NCBI GenBank assembly: GCA_002172675.1
Contig: NETF01000181.1
Location: forward strand, 1 to 44,390
DNA length: 44,390 nt
Origin: an unicellular cyanobacterium SU3
GTDB lineage: Bacteria; Cyanobacteriota; Cyanobacteriia; Cyanobacteriales; Microcystaceae
Direction of reading: 5' to 3'
Shown piece after piece: positions 44,108-44,390 of the stretch (the stretch's first letter is position 1; each line of letters begins with the position of its first letter). Made by a program: the position numbers and the translations under genes. The notes beneath the pieces were generated by a model. The model searched no databases. It had not been told where the DNA came from and saw nothing but the letters and a program-made list of their open reading frames with translations.

Positions 44108-44220
44108 CACTCAGCATTTAGCACTCAATGTTATAAGCGGTCAGTATTCAGCGTTCAGCAATCAGTGTTATATAAAAATAGCTAATAGCTGAGGACTGAT
44201 GGCTGGTAGCTATTAGTAGC
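44108..44220. repeat. Dispersed hairpin/heptamer repeat, copy 2
   Basis: Direct repeats of AGCACTCA and TCAG-rich units, then TCAGTGTTATA and ATAGCTAATAGCTGAGGACTGA, which match the order of motifs in the copy at 13687-13752. An imperfect stem forms around TAGCTAATAGCT and AGCTATTAGTAGCT. It directly follows comFB and may end its transcript. The remaining bases up to 44263 show no gene. Confidence 0.65.
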
Positions 44221-44263
44221 TGATACTGACATCTTGCACCAGTGCATAACAACTTAACAAGTA

Positions 44264-44390
44264 TCAGTAGATCACAAACTCAGTTTCAGAGAGGCGAAAC
44301 GTTAATCTGCGATCGCCAATTTACGTTGAAACAGCCCAAAAAACCTCCTTAAACATAAGTTTGTTTTATATAATAGAAGATTGGACTTAA
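44264..44390 (-). repeat. Right copy of exact 127-bp terminal inverted repeat
   Basis: The perfect reverse complement of bases 1-127. Read outward, the repeat edge begins TCAGTAGATCACAAACTCAG. The longest open frame crossing it outward is about 28 codons and ends at a TAA; I cannot match it to a transposase. See the left copy for the assembly interpretation. Confidence 0.95.

Noticed and set aside
7845-44220. Heptamer tracts as CRISPR arrays
   Set aside because: Units are 7 bp without spacers of 30-40 bp, and no cas genes are present.
1-44390. The window as a giant transposon or linear replicon with terminal inverted repeats
   Set aside because: The repeat length equals a common assembler k-mer, there is no transposase or telomere gene, and the content is ordinary chromosomal housekeeping.
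1-44390. tRNA, rRNA and known riboswitches
   Set aside because: I looked for T-arm and conserved core patterns by eye and saw none; a covariance-model search would be decisive.

Overview
The window is a piece of a cyanobacterial chromosome. It is AT-rich, it carries many copies of the HIP1 octamer GCGATCGC in genes and between them, and its gene content is cyanobacterial (zur/furB-type Fur protein, DUF1350, DUF3038/DUF4335 pair, NhaS-type antiporter, HhoA-type protease, dapF divergent from a cyanobacterial hfq, ComFB, a Psb34-like protein). Codon style and genes suit a unicellular Crocosphaera/Cyanothece-like organism, but the genus is inference. The two ends of the window are an exact 127-bp inverted repeat. 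This length is a usual maximum k-mer of short-read assemblers, so the ends are probably assembly breakpoints in two inverted copies of one genomic repeat, not a biological terminus.

Layout. 0.1-2.2 kb: a broken Septu-type anti-phage pair (ptuA ATPase, ptuB HNH nuclease) with one frameshift and two in-frame TAA stops. 2.3-2.9 kb: an intact-looking mntA/hepT toxin-antitoxin pair. 3.0-12.0 kb: housekeeping genes (purQ, purS, zur, argJ, mutS2) mixed with small membrane and unknown proteins, including an unlisted 52-residue membrane ORF beside argJ. 12.2-13.7 kb: two tandem coiled-coil paralogues, a Psb34-like membrane protein with an extra N-terminal domain, and a small ribbon-helix-helix regulator. 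13.8-23.2 kb: DUF4335/DUF3038 pair, NhaS-type antiporter, exported phytochelatin-synthase-like protease, M20 amidohydrolase, VanX-like dipeptidase, HhoA protease, TPR protein. 23.3-29.6 kb: phytase-like lipoprotein, PEP-CTERM protein, an agarase-like glycoside hydrolase, PPP phosphatase, fatty acid desaturase. 29.6-31.2 kb: a patchwork of gene relics (start-less DUF3226/TOPRIM, PD-(D/E)XK-like protein, Uma2 fragment). 31.3-34.4 kb: an FHA-fused class A penicillin-binding protein and a membrane protein. 34.7-41.6 kb: a six-gene co-directional cluster (epimerase, GT2 glycosyltransferase, alkaline-phosphatase-superfamily enzyme, two tandem sulfotransferases, Wzx-type flippase) that looks like a pathway for a sulfated cell-surface glycan. 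41.7-44.1 kb: a secreted unknown protein, dapF, hfq and comFB.

How the parts fit. The sulfotransferase cluster is the strongest candidate for an undescribed pathway: a nucleotide-sugar or lipid-linked intermediate could be made and elongated, sulfated and flipped across the membrane. The agarase-like hydrolase and PEP-CTERM protein 7-9 kb away could act on the same surface material, which is speculation. Defence genes at the left end and at 30 kb show different states of decay. Degenerate 7-bp tandem repeats are scattered through the window, and one tract lies inside the mutS2 reading frame, where it adds about 29 residues before the Walker B motif. I found no tRNA, rRNA, CRISPR array or recognisable transposase.
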